Positions 11,471 through 21,083 of a stretch of 50,419 nt of DNA are shown here, in pieces; the stretch's first letter is position 1; each line of letters starts with the position of its first letter. The stretch covers positions 1 to 50,419 of the forward strand of contig NW_023501139.1 of the NCBI RefSeq assembly GCF_014066305.1. The letters are read 5' to 3'. The translations under genes were made by a program, and so were the position numbers. Under the pieces are notes generated by a model that was given only the letters and a program-made list of their open reading frames with translations, made no database searches and was not told the DNA's origin. Source of the stretch: Letharia columbiana (Eukaryota > Ascomycota > Lecanoromycetes > Lecanorales > Parmeliaceae).

Positions 11471-12764
11471 CTACAGATCCTTGGCCGCGAACCCAAGCTG
11501 AGGGCCTCCAGACGCGTCATCGAAGACGACGAACTGCGACTTGAGGAAGACATCACCGAAGATGGACTGCCCGATGCCGTCGTTGCTCTGGAGCCCGCCG
11601 AAGCAGCTCCCGCTCTCGGAGGCGGGGGCGTAGTTGAGGTAGCTACCCGGGACCACGGCCGCGTAGCCTTCGATCTGGAGCGTGAGGTCGGGGAGGGCGG
11701 CGGAGCAGGCGAAGATGTACCCGCCGTCCGTCTGGCTGTTGGAGGATCCGGAGACCTGCGCGTAGTAGGCGGAGACGAGGTCGTCGGGGAGGAGGAGGAG
11801 GGACGTTCCCGTGTCGGCGATGGCGGGGATGCTTTCGCTGACGGCGGATCCGGAGCCGACGGCGTACCCGCTGGAGGTGAAGCCCCAGAACCCCTGGGAG
11901 TTGTCCACGGCGGTGTAGGTGATGTCGCCCGTGTACTCGCTGGAGTCGACGTAGCCGAAGTTGTAGCTACCGGGCTCGCCCTTCTTCAGGTTGGCGGTGA
12001 AGAGCGGGGATTCGAGGCTGGACTCGGAGTTGGCGAAGAAGGTCTGTTGCTGGTTGGGGGTGACGGTGTTGATGGAGCTGAAGGCGAGGCCGAGGAGGCC
12101 ATCGCTCTGGTCTTGAGCGAACTCCGAGCTGATGGTCTCGGCCAATTCGACGGCCTGGCCGGTGACGGTGGTACCGCCGATGTTGACGACGTCAGTGTAG
12201 ACGTTGCCGCTGGCTGAGCTGCCGTCTCCGTAACTGATACTCCACGTCTCGCCGGTGTCGACTTTGGAGGTTTTGGAGCTGGCGGGATTGTAAATGTTGT
12301 GGCCGGTCTGCTCGTTTGCGGGCAGCTCGGATGAGAAGACCCATCTACCGTTTATTAGCAAAGATGGCAAGCGGAAGACGACATCGAACATACAGATCAG
12401 ACGATCCAGTGTCAAAGTCCAAGTTCAAAGTCTGACCGCCAACAGTGACAGACTCGAGATAAGCCTGATCGTATTGCTCCGGGCTGGCAACCACCGTTCC
12501 ATCGTTGGTTCCCGCAGCCTTAGAAGCGGCCGCGTTGACTTTGGCTGGTGCATTCGCTCCAATCCTAGCATATTTCCCGTAGACGCGCGCCAGGGCAATA
12601 GGACCGGCTATCTTCTTGCCTTGGAGCTTCGGTGGACCCTGAGGGACGGTGAATTTGGCGGCGCCTGTCACATTGCTTGAACGCTTGGAGACCAATGGAT
12701 AAGGAGCAGCGGCTACAATTGACGCAAAGGCCGAAGCGGCGGTGACTTGTTGGAGAAGATGCAT
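11471..12764 (-). CDS. Aspergillopepsin-like aspartic protease (A1)
   Basis: Exons 12394-12764 and 11471-12344, joined across a 49-nt intron (GTATGT...GTAG), encode 414 residues, the usual length for secreted fungal pepsins. A signal peptide ([20 protein letters not shown]) is followed by a propeptide. The first catalytic Asp118 is in [11 protein letters not shown], with the intron splitting the Leu codon just before Trp; the second is in [12 protein letters not shown] near residue 300. The flap tyrosine is in [12 protein letters not shown]. The C-terminus ([23 protein letters not shown]) is standard. It should be a secreted acid endopeptidase. A TATA box lies about 120 bases upstream of the ATG. 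Confidence 0.95.
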
Positions 12765-12883
12765 TCTGGTGATGGACGAGGACAGTACTGGAAGTGCAGA
12801 TCAAGAGTCTGTGATGCTTGCGATAGAAGATGGGCGAGTGAATGATACTGTTGCTGTGCTTTTCCAGAGGGGACTGATGGCCC

Positions 12884-12890
12884 CTTTATA
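12884..12890 (-). promoter_or_regulatory. Probable TATA box of the aspergillopepsin-like gene
   Basis: On the minus strand the sequence reads CGCCTATAAAGGGG, about 120 bases upstream of the start codon at 12764. Position and match are good for a core promoter; the transcription start is not known. Confidence 0.5.
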
Positions 12891-14341
12891 GGCGTTTGGG
12901 TGTCCATCACGGCGATGTTCCCCCTACTGTTCGATGAGCGCATTGCGTCCTTGGTACTCACAGGCTGCCAATCGAAGGCGTGTTCGGAGTAGAGAGACAT
13001 TGCACCGGCTGAATGATGTGCATAGGGGAAGGAGAGTCGGAGCAAGGTTCGGGGAACGGTGGACCAACTTGGGCTCAACCACAGGTTGCAAGGTAAATTG
13101 GGTTGCCGTTGTCAAAGACAGTCCGATTGATGCTGAAATCCAATGAGAGGATCCTATCACCTTCAAAATGGGAGACCCTATCGTCGATCCAGCGAAATTT
13201 CAATATTTCCAAAATCCCCATGGAATAACACATCCAGTGGGGGGCAAGAGGCTGAAGTTGGAAGGTGGCGGGAGGTGCGTTGTAATTGCTTTGTTCTTCT
13301 CATTGGCACAGGCTCTGCAGTAGAACAAAAGGCTATCAAAGATTCAGGGATCCAGGGGGCTCTTGCGGCCGGAAGCTTGAATCAAGGCTTGTGAGTGGAT
13401 GCTATAAAGGGACTACTCAACGAGGAAATAAGGGAGCAGATCTTGAGATAAAAGGGAAGGCCAGCTATCTCGGTACGCTCCGCGCCTTCCCTTCGTCCAC
13501 ACCCTGTATTTTGTCACCTTCCCCATTGGGCAAGGGCGCTTTCACATGGGCGGTGCGCAAGCAGGATATCTCTGGCGAATCGGAACTTTAGCCGGAATTA
13601 TGTACTTGCCTCGGTACGGTATATATAGATGTACGGTACCTAACAAGGGGTGGCCCGCAGAAAATAACTTTGCCGCCGGGAGATTCATATGCAGAGCATA
13701 CCTCCGATTTCGGGTACCTGCAGAAGGGGCAGGTAAGCCTTTGTCTCCCTTGCGATTGCTATCGATCACCTCGGTATACCGGTATCAGTATCGCTGCACA
13801 GACACGGAGTAGTCATTGATCCCCACCTCGGAGCAACGCCCCCACAGACAGCAGATCAGGAGATGATTGGGGCGGCATACCGACTCAGCAAAGGGGAGAA
13901 CTCAGAGGCGCAGCAAGGCCGCCACTCGGTCACAAGAATCCCACGTCCTGCATCCTGCATCCTTCATCCTCGCTGAGTGCTCCGCGTTGTTGTTTTCTTT
14001 CGATGCTTGATCAAATGCGGTGATGGCCGACATTTGATTAACATTAGCAGAACCAACATTCGTAGGTAGATTGGCAGGTCACGCGAGGAAAATAAAAAAT
14101 AGCTGAATGTTTTCGCAATGCTTTGGAAATCAGTCTCATGTAGATGGCAAAGTGGTCTGAGTGCTGGGAAACACGACCTCTCAAATATCCCGCAGCGTGT
14201 GCCTTTGATCTGTCATGATTCATTCCAACTTGGTGCCTCCACCAAACGCCGATGACTTCTGAATTGTTCATCTTAGACCCTTGCGCTCGCAGCTTCACCT
14301 TCCTGGTCTCGTAACCCAAAAAGCGAGAGCATTACAACACC
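12891..14341. other. Intergenic region
   Basis: Upstream of the protease and downstream of the metacaspase. Open frames of 70-120 codons occur on both strands but none looks coding. Short GGTAC/GGTATAC-rich stretches occur near 13610-13790. Confidence 0.4.
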
Positions 14342-15431
14342 TTAAAACTTCAGCGGTTGATTCAGATCCACCTGCGAGCCAACGGAGAGTTGGGGTATCT
14401 GTTTGTATTTCCCCAGCAACAATTGCCTCGTATTTTGCAAAACCTGCAAGACCAGGTTAGTATCCACTCAGACCTATACCACAACGATGCACATACCTCG
14501 ACATAACTCTGGCCCGGCCTCGAGTAAAGCGTCTCCAACAACGCCCAACTCATAGCTCCCACATGGCTTCCCGCAATATTTGCATCTGCACTCGTCTGAT
14601 CGTCTCTACATCCACTGAACATGAACACACTCCTTCCCTCATGCGCCCAATCCTCCTGGAAATGCTCTTCCCCCAATCCCTCCTCCTGATGTTCACCCCT
14701 ATGCTTCAGCCCCGAGAAGAAAGATTGTGCACCGGCGAACAAAGCTTTCGCGTCGTTGATTTTACTAGCCGAGAAGCCACCCTGTAAGAGACCTTGGGCG
14801 TGAGCCAACAGGCTGATGCCTTCCTTGACGCTGTCGACTAGGGTGACGTTGCCGTCGGAGTCTGTGCGGTAGACGAAGGGAAGTTCGATGGCGGAGCCTG
14901 AGTGGCAGCAGTCAAATACTACGAAAAGACTGCTGGTGGGATGAAGCTTCGACACAAGATGTCGGTGTAGGGTATCGCTGTCCAATTGCCCTTTCGTCTG
15001 ATAGTCGACAGGGACAATCGTATCATCGTATCCACTTTCTCGGTCGCCATCTGGATCTCTGACCTGGCCACCGTGGCCAGAGTAATGTAGAAAGCATTGT
15101 GTATTTGGCTCACTGACGAGCCAGTCCATTGCGGCCAGGATGTTGTGGCCTGAGGCGTAGAAGGGGCCCTGGCGGTCGTCGGTGAGGATGACCATACTGC
15201 GCTCATCGGTGGGGTAGCCGCGGGAGATGAGGAATTGGGACTATGAAGGTCTCAGCATATCATGGTTGGGAGGTGCGTGGTGGTCCGAAGTACCATGTTG
15301 CGGACATCTTGCCGGCAGCCTCGAAGGGCGCTTTGCTGGCCCTCGTAGTTGATGCCGATGAGGAGGGATTTTCGGTGGGTGGTACGAGGACCATAATTGT
15401 TCTGGTAGCCTTGGGGATTGTATTGTGACAT
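14342..15431 (-). CDS. Type I metacaspase (caspase-like cysteine peptidase)
   Basis: Three exons, 15294-15431, 14497-15240 and 14342-14443, give 327 residues. Both introns are 53 nt; the second contains a perfect ATACTAACC branch point. The p20 domain shows KSLLIGINYEGQQSALRGC, the catalytic His102 in FLHYSGHGGQ and Cys158 in VVFDCCHSGSA. The C-terminal end PQLSVGSQVDLNQPLKF is the conserved end of fungal metacaspases. The family cleaves after Arg/Lys and acts in stress response and protein quality control. The N-terminal prodomain is very short: only about 17 residues with a few Gln/Asn/Gly precede the p20 domain, whereas many fungal metacaspases carry a long Pro/Gln-rich region. An upstream exon cannot be ruled out, but I see none. 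Confidence 0.95.
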
Positions 15432-16310
15432 CTTGCTCAATGCTCTTGTTGTTGCGAAATGTGGAAGAGTATCTAGGTAGGATAATGATCAGCTCACAGC
15501 CCTCTGCCTTCTTTGGTTATAGCGCCACCAGATTGCTAGCGTGGGTCTGTAGGGCTGATCAAGCATGGCGGGACAATGTAAAGGTCACCAGAATGCCAAG
15601 ACTTGCTAGGGCTACAGTCACAGCAACCAAATCCTGTGTCCACACGGTAACGAAGTTTGAAATGCTACGTATCAAATGGTAGAATGCCGTTGAAATCGGG
15701 CTCATGGTAGTACTAGAAAGGGTGTTGGAAAGGATAGTAGACGCAAAAAGCATCGTTTTCAACAGCAGTTGGTGTAATTAGCCTTGGCAAATCTTGATTC
15801 CGGTGACTTTTGTCTTGTCGCCCACTGGTGGAGCCATAGTTCAAGTGCTTTCCAAGACAAATTATTCTCGCATGCTGGACGCTAGATGCTTGCGCTGTAT
15901 ATCTCTTTTATATCTCTACAATATCATGTGCCTCAGGACAGAGATGGTTTTAGTCGGTGAGAAAAAGACCGCATGAGCCTTGATGTAGGATGAATTTTGA
16001 GCCAAGGGCAAGGAAGTTGTCACATCATAGCGAATATCTTGCGGTTGGATGCAAGCATCTTTTCTTGAATCAATACCGGTCATGATCTCTTACTCAAACT
16101 GTCTCGCGTCTCCTCTCTTTCGAAAGTAATCACTCGGGGTCCCCTTCTCGAATGTTCCCCTGGCATTCAACATGCAGTCAGCTCGGTCATCCTGCATGAA
16201 TCCTTCCACAGAACAGCCCTACATCAACTCCAACATGTCGATAGTACGGAGGAGGGTAAGCATCGCTTTGCAAAGCGAGATCATCTTCTAGTCTCTTTGA
16301 TCTACTAAAC
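15432..16310. other. Divergent intergenic region
   Basis: Between the metacaspase (-) and the second methyltransferase (+). Holds one small open frame listed separately; otherwise nothing clear. Confidence 0.4.
15559..15753 (-). CDS. Possible small single-pass membrane protein
   Basis: A 64-codon ATG-started frame upstream of the metacaspase on the same strand. The predicted peptide has one clear hydrophobic segment near the C-terminus (LVAVTVALASLGILVTFTL) followed by SRHA. No homology is recognised and the frame is short enough to arise by chance, so I give low confidence. Confidence 0.2.
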   Translation of the reverse strand: MLFASTILSNTLSSTTMSPISTAFYHLIRSISNFVTVWTQDLVAVTVALASLGILVTFTLSRHA

Positions 16311-17264
16311 ATGGCATCCAACACCTTCGACATCGACGCCCTGCTCAAGATCTACGGCGCCAGCCCCGACTACCGTCCCCAATTCGAACACCGTGTTAAC
16401 ATAGTCAAGTCATGGAACATCCTTCCCGGCTCTCGTGTCCTTGAAATCGGTCCAGGCCAAGGCGACTGCACCATCGTACTCGCAACAGCAGTGGGTGAGA
16501 GCGGACACGTCGACGCTGTGGATCCTGCTCCTTTGAGCTACGGTACGCCTATTCTTCCTGAGCCTCGCACGTAAAATATCTTCTTTCCCTTCCATAACAT
16601 CTCACCTTCCCACTCAGGCTCCCCCATCACAATCGGCCAATCCCAAGCCCAGCTCTCCGCCTCCCACCTCGGTCCCCGCATCAGCTGGATCGAAGACTCC
16701 CCGGACCACCACCTCTCCACCAACCCAACCCCATACACCCACGTCATCCTCTTCCACTCCCTCTGGTACTTCTCCTCCCCCTCCACCTTCCCCTCCCTCC
16801 TGCGCCTCCTCCCCGCCCACACGACCCCAGCCGCGAGCCTCTGCCTCGCCGAATACGCCCTCCGCGCCCCGTCGCTAGCCTCGGTCCCGCACGTGCTCGC
16901 GGCCCTCACTTCGAGCAGGCTTCAGGCCGAAAGGGGGAGCGAGGAGAGGAATGTGAGGAATATCAGCGGCCCGGAGTGGATCAAGGATGCGGCGGGGAGG
17001 GAGGGCTGGGCTGTCAAGGATGAGAAGGTGGTGGTGCCGCCGAAGGGGCTGCAGGATGGGAGGTGGGAGGTTTTGGGCATACTGAGTCAAGGGTTCGAGA
17101 GGGAAGTGCAGGAGGTGGTGAAGCGGCATGAAGGTCTGGGAGGGGTTTTGACGGGTATGAAAGAGGCTGTGGTGGGAGCTTTGGAGGCGGTGGAGGGTGG
17201 GGTCAAGGGCGTGGAGACGATGAGCGTTTGGGTTGGGAAGCTGGATAAGGGACAGGGGTTGTAG
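16311..17264 (+). CDS. Class I SAM-dependent methyltransferase (substrate unknown)
   Basis: Exons 16311-16542 and 16618-17264 (75-nt intron, phase 1) encode 292 residues. Motif I is VLEIGPGQGDC at residues 43-53, followed by HVDAVDPAP as motif II; the intron falls right after this, and the joined codon gives SYGSPITIGQSQ. A later strand, YTHVILFHSLWYF, matches the motif IV region. The C-terminal part carries Lys/Glu-rich helices and ends SVWVGKLDKGQGL. It fits the broad fungal group of methyltransferase-domain proteins, which act on small molecules or proteins; nothing around it fixes the substrate. It is not similar enough to the methyltransferase at 1.1 kb to be a recent paralogue. Confidence 0.85.
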
Positions 17265-17451
17265 GGTGTTGAATGAGTGTTTGCCCGTGGAAAAGTTTTA
17301 CCCTTCTTGCATTCCCAGGCCGTCTGGCAAGTCTTTACATGTCACTTCTTTGCTGTGCTTACATCCGTTCGCTTCGTACAATGGCCGCCCTACTGCTACT
17401 AAAGAAAACGGCTGCTGAAAGACTTTCAGACCTGTCATTTCTTCATCCTCA

Positions 17452-18989
17452 CTACATCATTCGCTGCCATGTCTGGCACTTCGACACATCACCTCCCCGC
17501 TGCGCTTGCACCCACTCACACTGTATGCTAGCCGCGCCGTCATGAGCCAACAGAGTCGCATTCACACCCGCCGGCAACGCATTCAACCCAGTCGCATTCC
17601 CCACCCCATCTCTCCTCTCCATCCCCCCACCCCCATCCATGCCCCTCGGACTGTTGTCCAAAAGGAGACACCGCGCGTGCCTTTCGCCTCGTTTTGCGTC
17701 GCTGGAACGGGTTGATGGATGGCACGGTTGGGGATATTGAGAAATAAGCCCGGCCCCCTTGGGACGACCGGATGGGGTCCTGCACGCAGAAGTCCGCGAG
17801 GGTCTCAAAGGCTGCGGTGAGCTGGGCCCGGGTTAGGGTCCACGGAGACGGGGGAGGATATGACTAGGGTGCAGGTGTCTAGAGCGCGGGGCACGGTAAG
17901 CTGGTGCGATGATGGACGAGTGGGAGGAGCGGTGGAGGTGCGGTGTCTCGGCGCGATCGGCAGGGTTTGCTCAGAGCTTGACTACTGTGCTGTGGTCTAG
18001 ATACTTCCCGCAGATGATGTTACTTACTCGAAGAAAAGAACTTCGTCGTCCCCGGATGCAGGACGACGTTCTGGCCTGCACTCCCCAAGCCCTGCCATTC
18101 CAACTGATCGCAATCAGCGACGGAAGGAGCTCCGAGGCTCCCGTCGCACTCATAGCTCATGTCACTGATCTCGGAATCCGTACCCACATCATCCCAAAAG
18201 GTTAGCGTACCGCCTCGCTCCATATGTTGCGCACGGCTGTCCAGGTCGAGTGCAATTGTAGCGAAATAGTTTACCAACCCTTCGTCCTGAAAAGATATAC
18301 CACGCGTAGCTGCGAAGTTTGAGATGAGAGCGGCTGTCTTTGGATCCGTGTCGCCGGGTATCATTCGCTTGCCTTGCCCCGTGACTGACACGTTGATGAA
18401 GGCGCCATCGCGAAGGTCTTTTTTTTGCGCGGTGAGTAGGAATATTTCATATGACGGAATGGTATCTGAGAGGGTTCACGTACAAGCGGCTAAATCAGAA
18501 CGTTCGAGTGGACTTCCAACCATGTTGGTCACTGAAACCCAGCCATCAGTGATAAAACCACCGATGCCACCTCCTCCGACTACGCATTTGTCGATGATGT
18601 AGCCTGCCATGCCACGAACGTGGTTGGGTACGATGCGAAGGAAATTAGGTGCACTGAACTCTGGCCCAGCGGCTTCTACGGAGATGGTACACGTTCCTAC
18701 GTCTTGAAGTCATTCCGCGGATGGCATCGTGGGGTTTGCTTGACGCAGTGTGCCAACCTTGCGTGAAGGATATGGGTACCGTGACCGCACCGCTTGCTTC
18801 CGAGCCTGGATACCCTCCCCCTAGGTAGTAAGGGACCGCGATCATCCCTTCCTGCAGGTTCTCTTCTGAGCCCTGATAGCAATCCGGCGCTGCGATTCGA
18901 GAACCCATGACTCGAGTGAAGTCACACTCAGCCCAGTCCGGAGCCACGGGGCGGACGATGGGTAGTGGCAGCGTCTGGAGACTGAGCAT
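17452..18989 (-). pseudogene. Cysteine-containing conserved fungal protein gene with apparent frameshifts in the last exon
   Basis: Exons read 18758-18989, 18484-18696, 18028-18417 and 17878 downward, with introns of 61, 66 and 149 nt. The first three exons join in frame and give a conserved fungal layout: a cysteine pattern with TCTISVEAAGPEFSAP, DKCVVGGGGIGGFITDGW, then RGGTLTFWDDVG and SYECDGSLGAPSVADCDQL. In the last exon the frame for NTCTLVISSPVSV ends after a few codons, while the family continuation LTRAQLTAAFETLADFCVQDP lies one base over; one extra G at 17840-17841 would explain it. A second one-base shift is needed, in a G-rich run near 17610-17670, to reach NATGLNALPAGVNATLL and the end at 17452. 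Either the gene is decaying or the assembly has small errors. The short N-terminus has no strong signal peptide. Confidence 0.6.
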
Positions 18990-19720
18990 GATTAATGGCG
19001 AATGACTGCGACGGGGACTGGATACCCTGCAGAGGACTGTGAAAAGCTGCGGAGATTAAAGGTCCGACAGTGCCAGGAAGAGAATCGTGCTGATGTCCGA
19101 GGGAACTTCACCGCTGAAGCGTCGGGAAGCCTTTGGTCTTCGTGACGATGCACCATGATATATATGAAGCGTCCACACTAGTGTCACGCTCAGACATTCG
19201 TTTGTGGCTTTCCCGAGATTTTTGAATCGATGAGGAAGCGTTGACTGATGTTGAGAAATGCATCTTTCATCTTGCTAATTCAATAGGTACCAGTACTCTT
19301 GACCCTTGTACTGCCTCACGTTGATAGTATGTCTATACTTATGCTCAGTATTTGGCACACATTTGCAGAATTCCAATTCCTCAGCACAATCTGAGGAGGC
19401 AAAAATGCAAGCACAGGCAGGATGAAAAAATAAGAAGCACCGCAACACCATTGTACCAGCGCCATCAGGAATCGAACCTAATACGAAGAAAATATCTCCG
19501 CCAAACAGGATGAAGACAATGTTCACCAGTTGTTTTTTTGGACAGCAATGGCTCCTTATGTCGACTCCGCTATTCTCAATCTAGACGTGCCAAGCCGGAC
19601 CTTCGGACAATTGACAGTCCGGGTGATATACTATTTAGCATTTCCATCCAGCACATCAAGTTGTCCAATATCCTTCACCATTTACGTCGCTTCACATTCC
19701 AGTGAAACCTGCCCAACAAC
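18990..19720. other. Divergent intergenic region with a dispersed repeat copy
   Basis: Between the frameshifted gene (-) and the DUF6640-like gene (+). A TATATAT run at 19158-19165 could be a TATA element for the minus-strand gene. The part around 19425-19503 is a repeat listed separately. Confidence 0.4.
19425..19503 (-). repeat. Dispersed repeat, copy C, with tRNA-like B box
   Basis: On the minus strand it reads GGCGGAGATATTTTCTTCG, then the B-box match GGTTCGATTCC (19468-19478), then GGCGCTGGTACAATGGTG and TTGCGGTG. Two further copies lie at 29005-29082 and 29241-29307. The bases flanking the B box can pair as a T-arm (TTAGG with CCTGA). Confidence 0.75.
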
Positions 19721-20131
19721 ATGCCTCGCCCACCTATCTCCTTTGGTCGCATCTGCTTAACCGTCTCCGCCGTCGTCACATCCATCGGTACCTACGCTGC
19801 AGATTGGAGCGAATCTCACCTCCTGAACCCACGCTGGCCTCCTCATGCCAAATTTCACAATGGCCAGACCATGTCGTTCGGTCTTGCTTTAGGCATCTTG
19901 ACCCTATATTATACCTGGCGCCCTACAGCTCAGCCCAAGGACTCGTTGAGAACCGCGGCTATCTTGGCTAGTCTGTACTATGTTACTGGGCTCAGTGGGA
20001 TTCTCTATCCTGGGGCTCTCGGGGTTGATCCGGAGTTTGGCGAAGGCTTTCCTCAATTCTGGTTGTTCACGGCGTTCACTGGGCTGCCGTGGTTGGGGTA
20101 TCTGCTTGAGTCGAGGAGGTTGAGGAGATAG
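19721..20131 (+). CDS. Small four-TM membrane protein, DUF6640-like
   Basis: A single exon of 136 residues starting MPRPPISFGRICLTVSAVV. The conserved block DWSESHLLNPRWPPHAKFHNGQ sits between the first and second membrane segments and is the hallmark of a widespread fungal family I associate with DUF6640. Four hydrophobic segments are visible, near residues 8-27, 50-67, 78-97 and 113-128, with a basic tail (ESRRLRR). No biochemical role is known to me. The short length and complete set of segments suggest an intact gene. Confidence 0.8.
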   Translation: MPRPPISFGRICLTVSAVVTSIGTYAADWSESHLLNPRWPPHAKFHNGQTMSFGLALGILTLYYTWRPTAQPKDSLRTAAILASLYYVTGLSGILYPGALGVDPEFGEGFPQFWLFTAFTGLPWLGYLLESRRLRR

Positions 20132-20313
20132 ACGCTGTGTGAATTCTGCCGTGAGACCGACCAATGCTTAGACAAACCTTTGTTCGCTGATCGGTCGCGG
20201 ATATCTACAGGCATAGGCTACGTGATTTTGTAGCTGCGGGCTTGTAGCACGGGTTGCATCAGCTACACTGAGTCCTCGCTTCGTAGCACATATGTCTCAC
20301 CCACAAGTCGTCC

Positions 20314-20363
20314 CCTCCTCCTCCTCCTCCTCCTCCTCCTCCTCCTCCTCCTCCTCCTCCTCC
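20314..20363. repeat. (TCC)n microsatellite
   Basis: About 16 copies of TCC, 80-130 bases past the stop codon of the minus-strand gene at 20445; on that gene's strand it is (GGA)n and may lie in its 3' untranslated region. Confidence 0.9.
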
Positions 20364-20444
20364 TTCCCTTCTCTTTCTTTTTCTTCTCCTTCCCTTCTCC
20401 ACGAACCCCCCCAACTCCTCACTACGAGACTCATCAACTTACTC

Positions 20445-21083
20445 TCAAGCCTCAGCGATCCTGACTGGCATTGACGTCCCATTCCCTGAACCAACTTCCT
20501 CAAGCAGGCCTGTACGATCAGGAGGACCCGGAGGCAATGTAAATCCGATGACAACGACTTTCCACCCAACCCCATGCCCAATTGGCGCGAATCCCCCGCA
20601 ACCGCCATGATCCTGACAAACCTCCAGTATCTCAGTTGCCAAAGCTCTAGCCTGCTCAAACGAGAAGTCATCGATGGTATAAGAATCTCCCGAAGCAATC
20701 TGCACTGCGCAGGTACTCTGTGTTTGGTGGATGGCGTATGGAGGCTTAGACGGTAGCTTTGGGTATCGGCCTTCCATGAAATCTTGGATGAGGCGATAGT
20801 TGGGAAATGTACGGAAGTGGTTGAGTGTAGGACGGCAGCCGTCGACGTCTGTGGCTTTACGGTCTACGCCAGACGAGAAACACTCGATGGCGCCTATGGG
20901 TGGTGGTGGTAGCGGCGGAGCTGTCGTACTGTTTGTTGGTACCGAAATCTGATGGACGTCACCAGATACAGTCCGTGGATAGATCTTCTGCGCCTCTCCA
21001 AGATCCTGTGCTTGAGGGTACGCCGATACCGCTAAGCCCCAATTAAATAGTATTGCAATCGTAACGAAGCTCTGGAGAGCCAT
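20445..21083 (-). CDS. Secreted cysteine-containing hypothetical protein
   Basis: A single exon of 212 residues with a signal peptide (MALQSFVTIAILFNWGLAVSA). After a Pro/Thr-rich linker (TTAPPLPPPPIG) comes a cysteine domain: IECFSSGVD, DGCRPTLNHF, STCAVQIASGDS, FSFEQARALATEILEVC, GGCGGFAPIGHGVGWKVVVIGF. The order Cys-x-GC, TC-x-IxxxxS, FS..A..I...C, GG.GGF...GW.V.V parallels the N-terminal half of the frameshifted gene 1.5 kb away, so both appear to share one domain type that is common in secreted fungal proteins. No enzymatic motif is seen. Function unknown. Confidence 0.75.
   Translation of the reverse strand: MALQSFVTIAILFNWGLAVSAYPQAQDLGEAQKIYPRTVSGDVHQISVPTNSTTAPPLPPPPIGAIECFSSGVDRKATDVDGCRPTLNHFRTFPNYRLIQDFMEGRYPKLPSKPPYAIHQTQSTCAVQIASGDSYTIDDFSFEQARALATEILEVCQDHGGCGGFAPIGHGVGWKVVVIGFTLPPGPPDRTGLLEEVGSGNGTSMPVRIAEA

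Noticed and set aside
11453..12217. 254-codon plus-strand open frame
   Set aside because: It is the complement of the aspergillopepsin-like gene; GC-rich third positions keep the opposite strand open. The Gly/Val/Glu-rich peptide has no family features.
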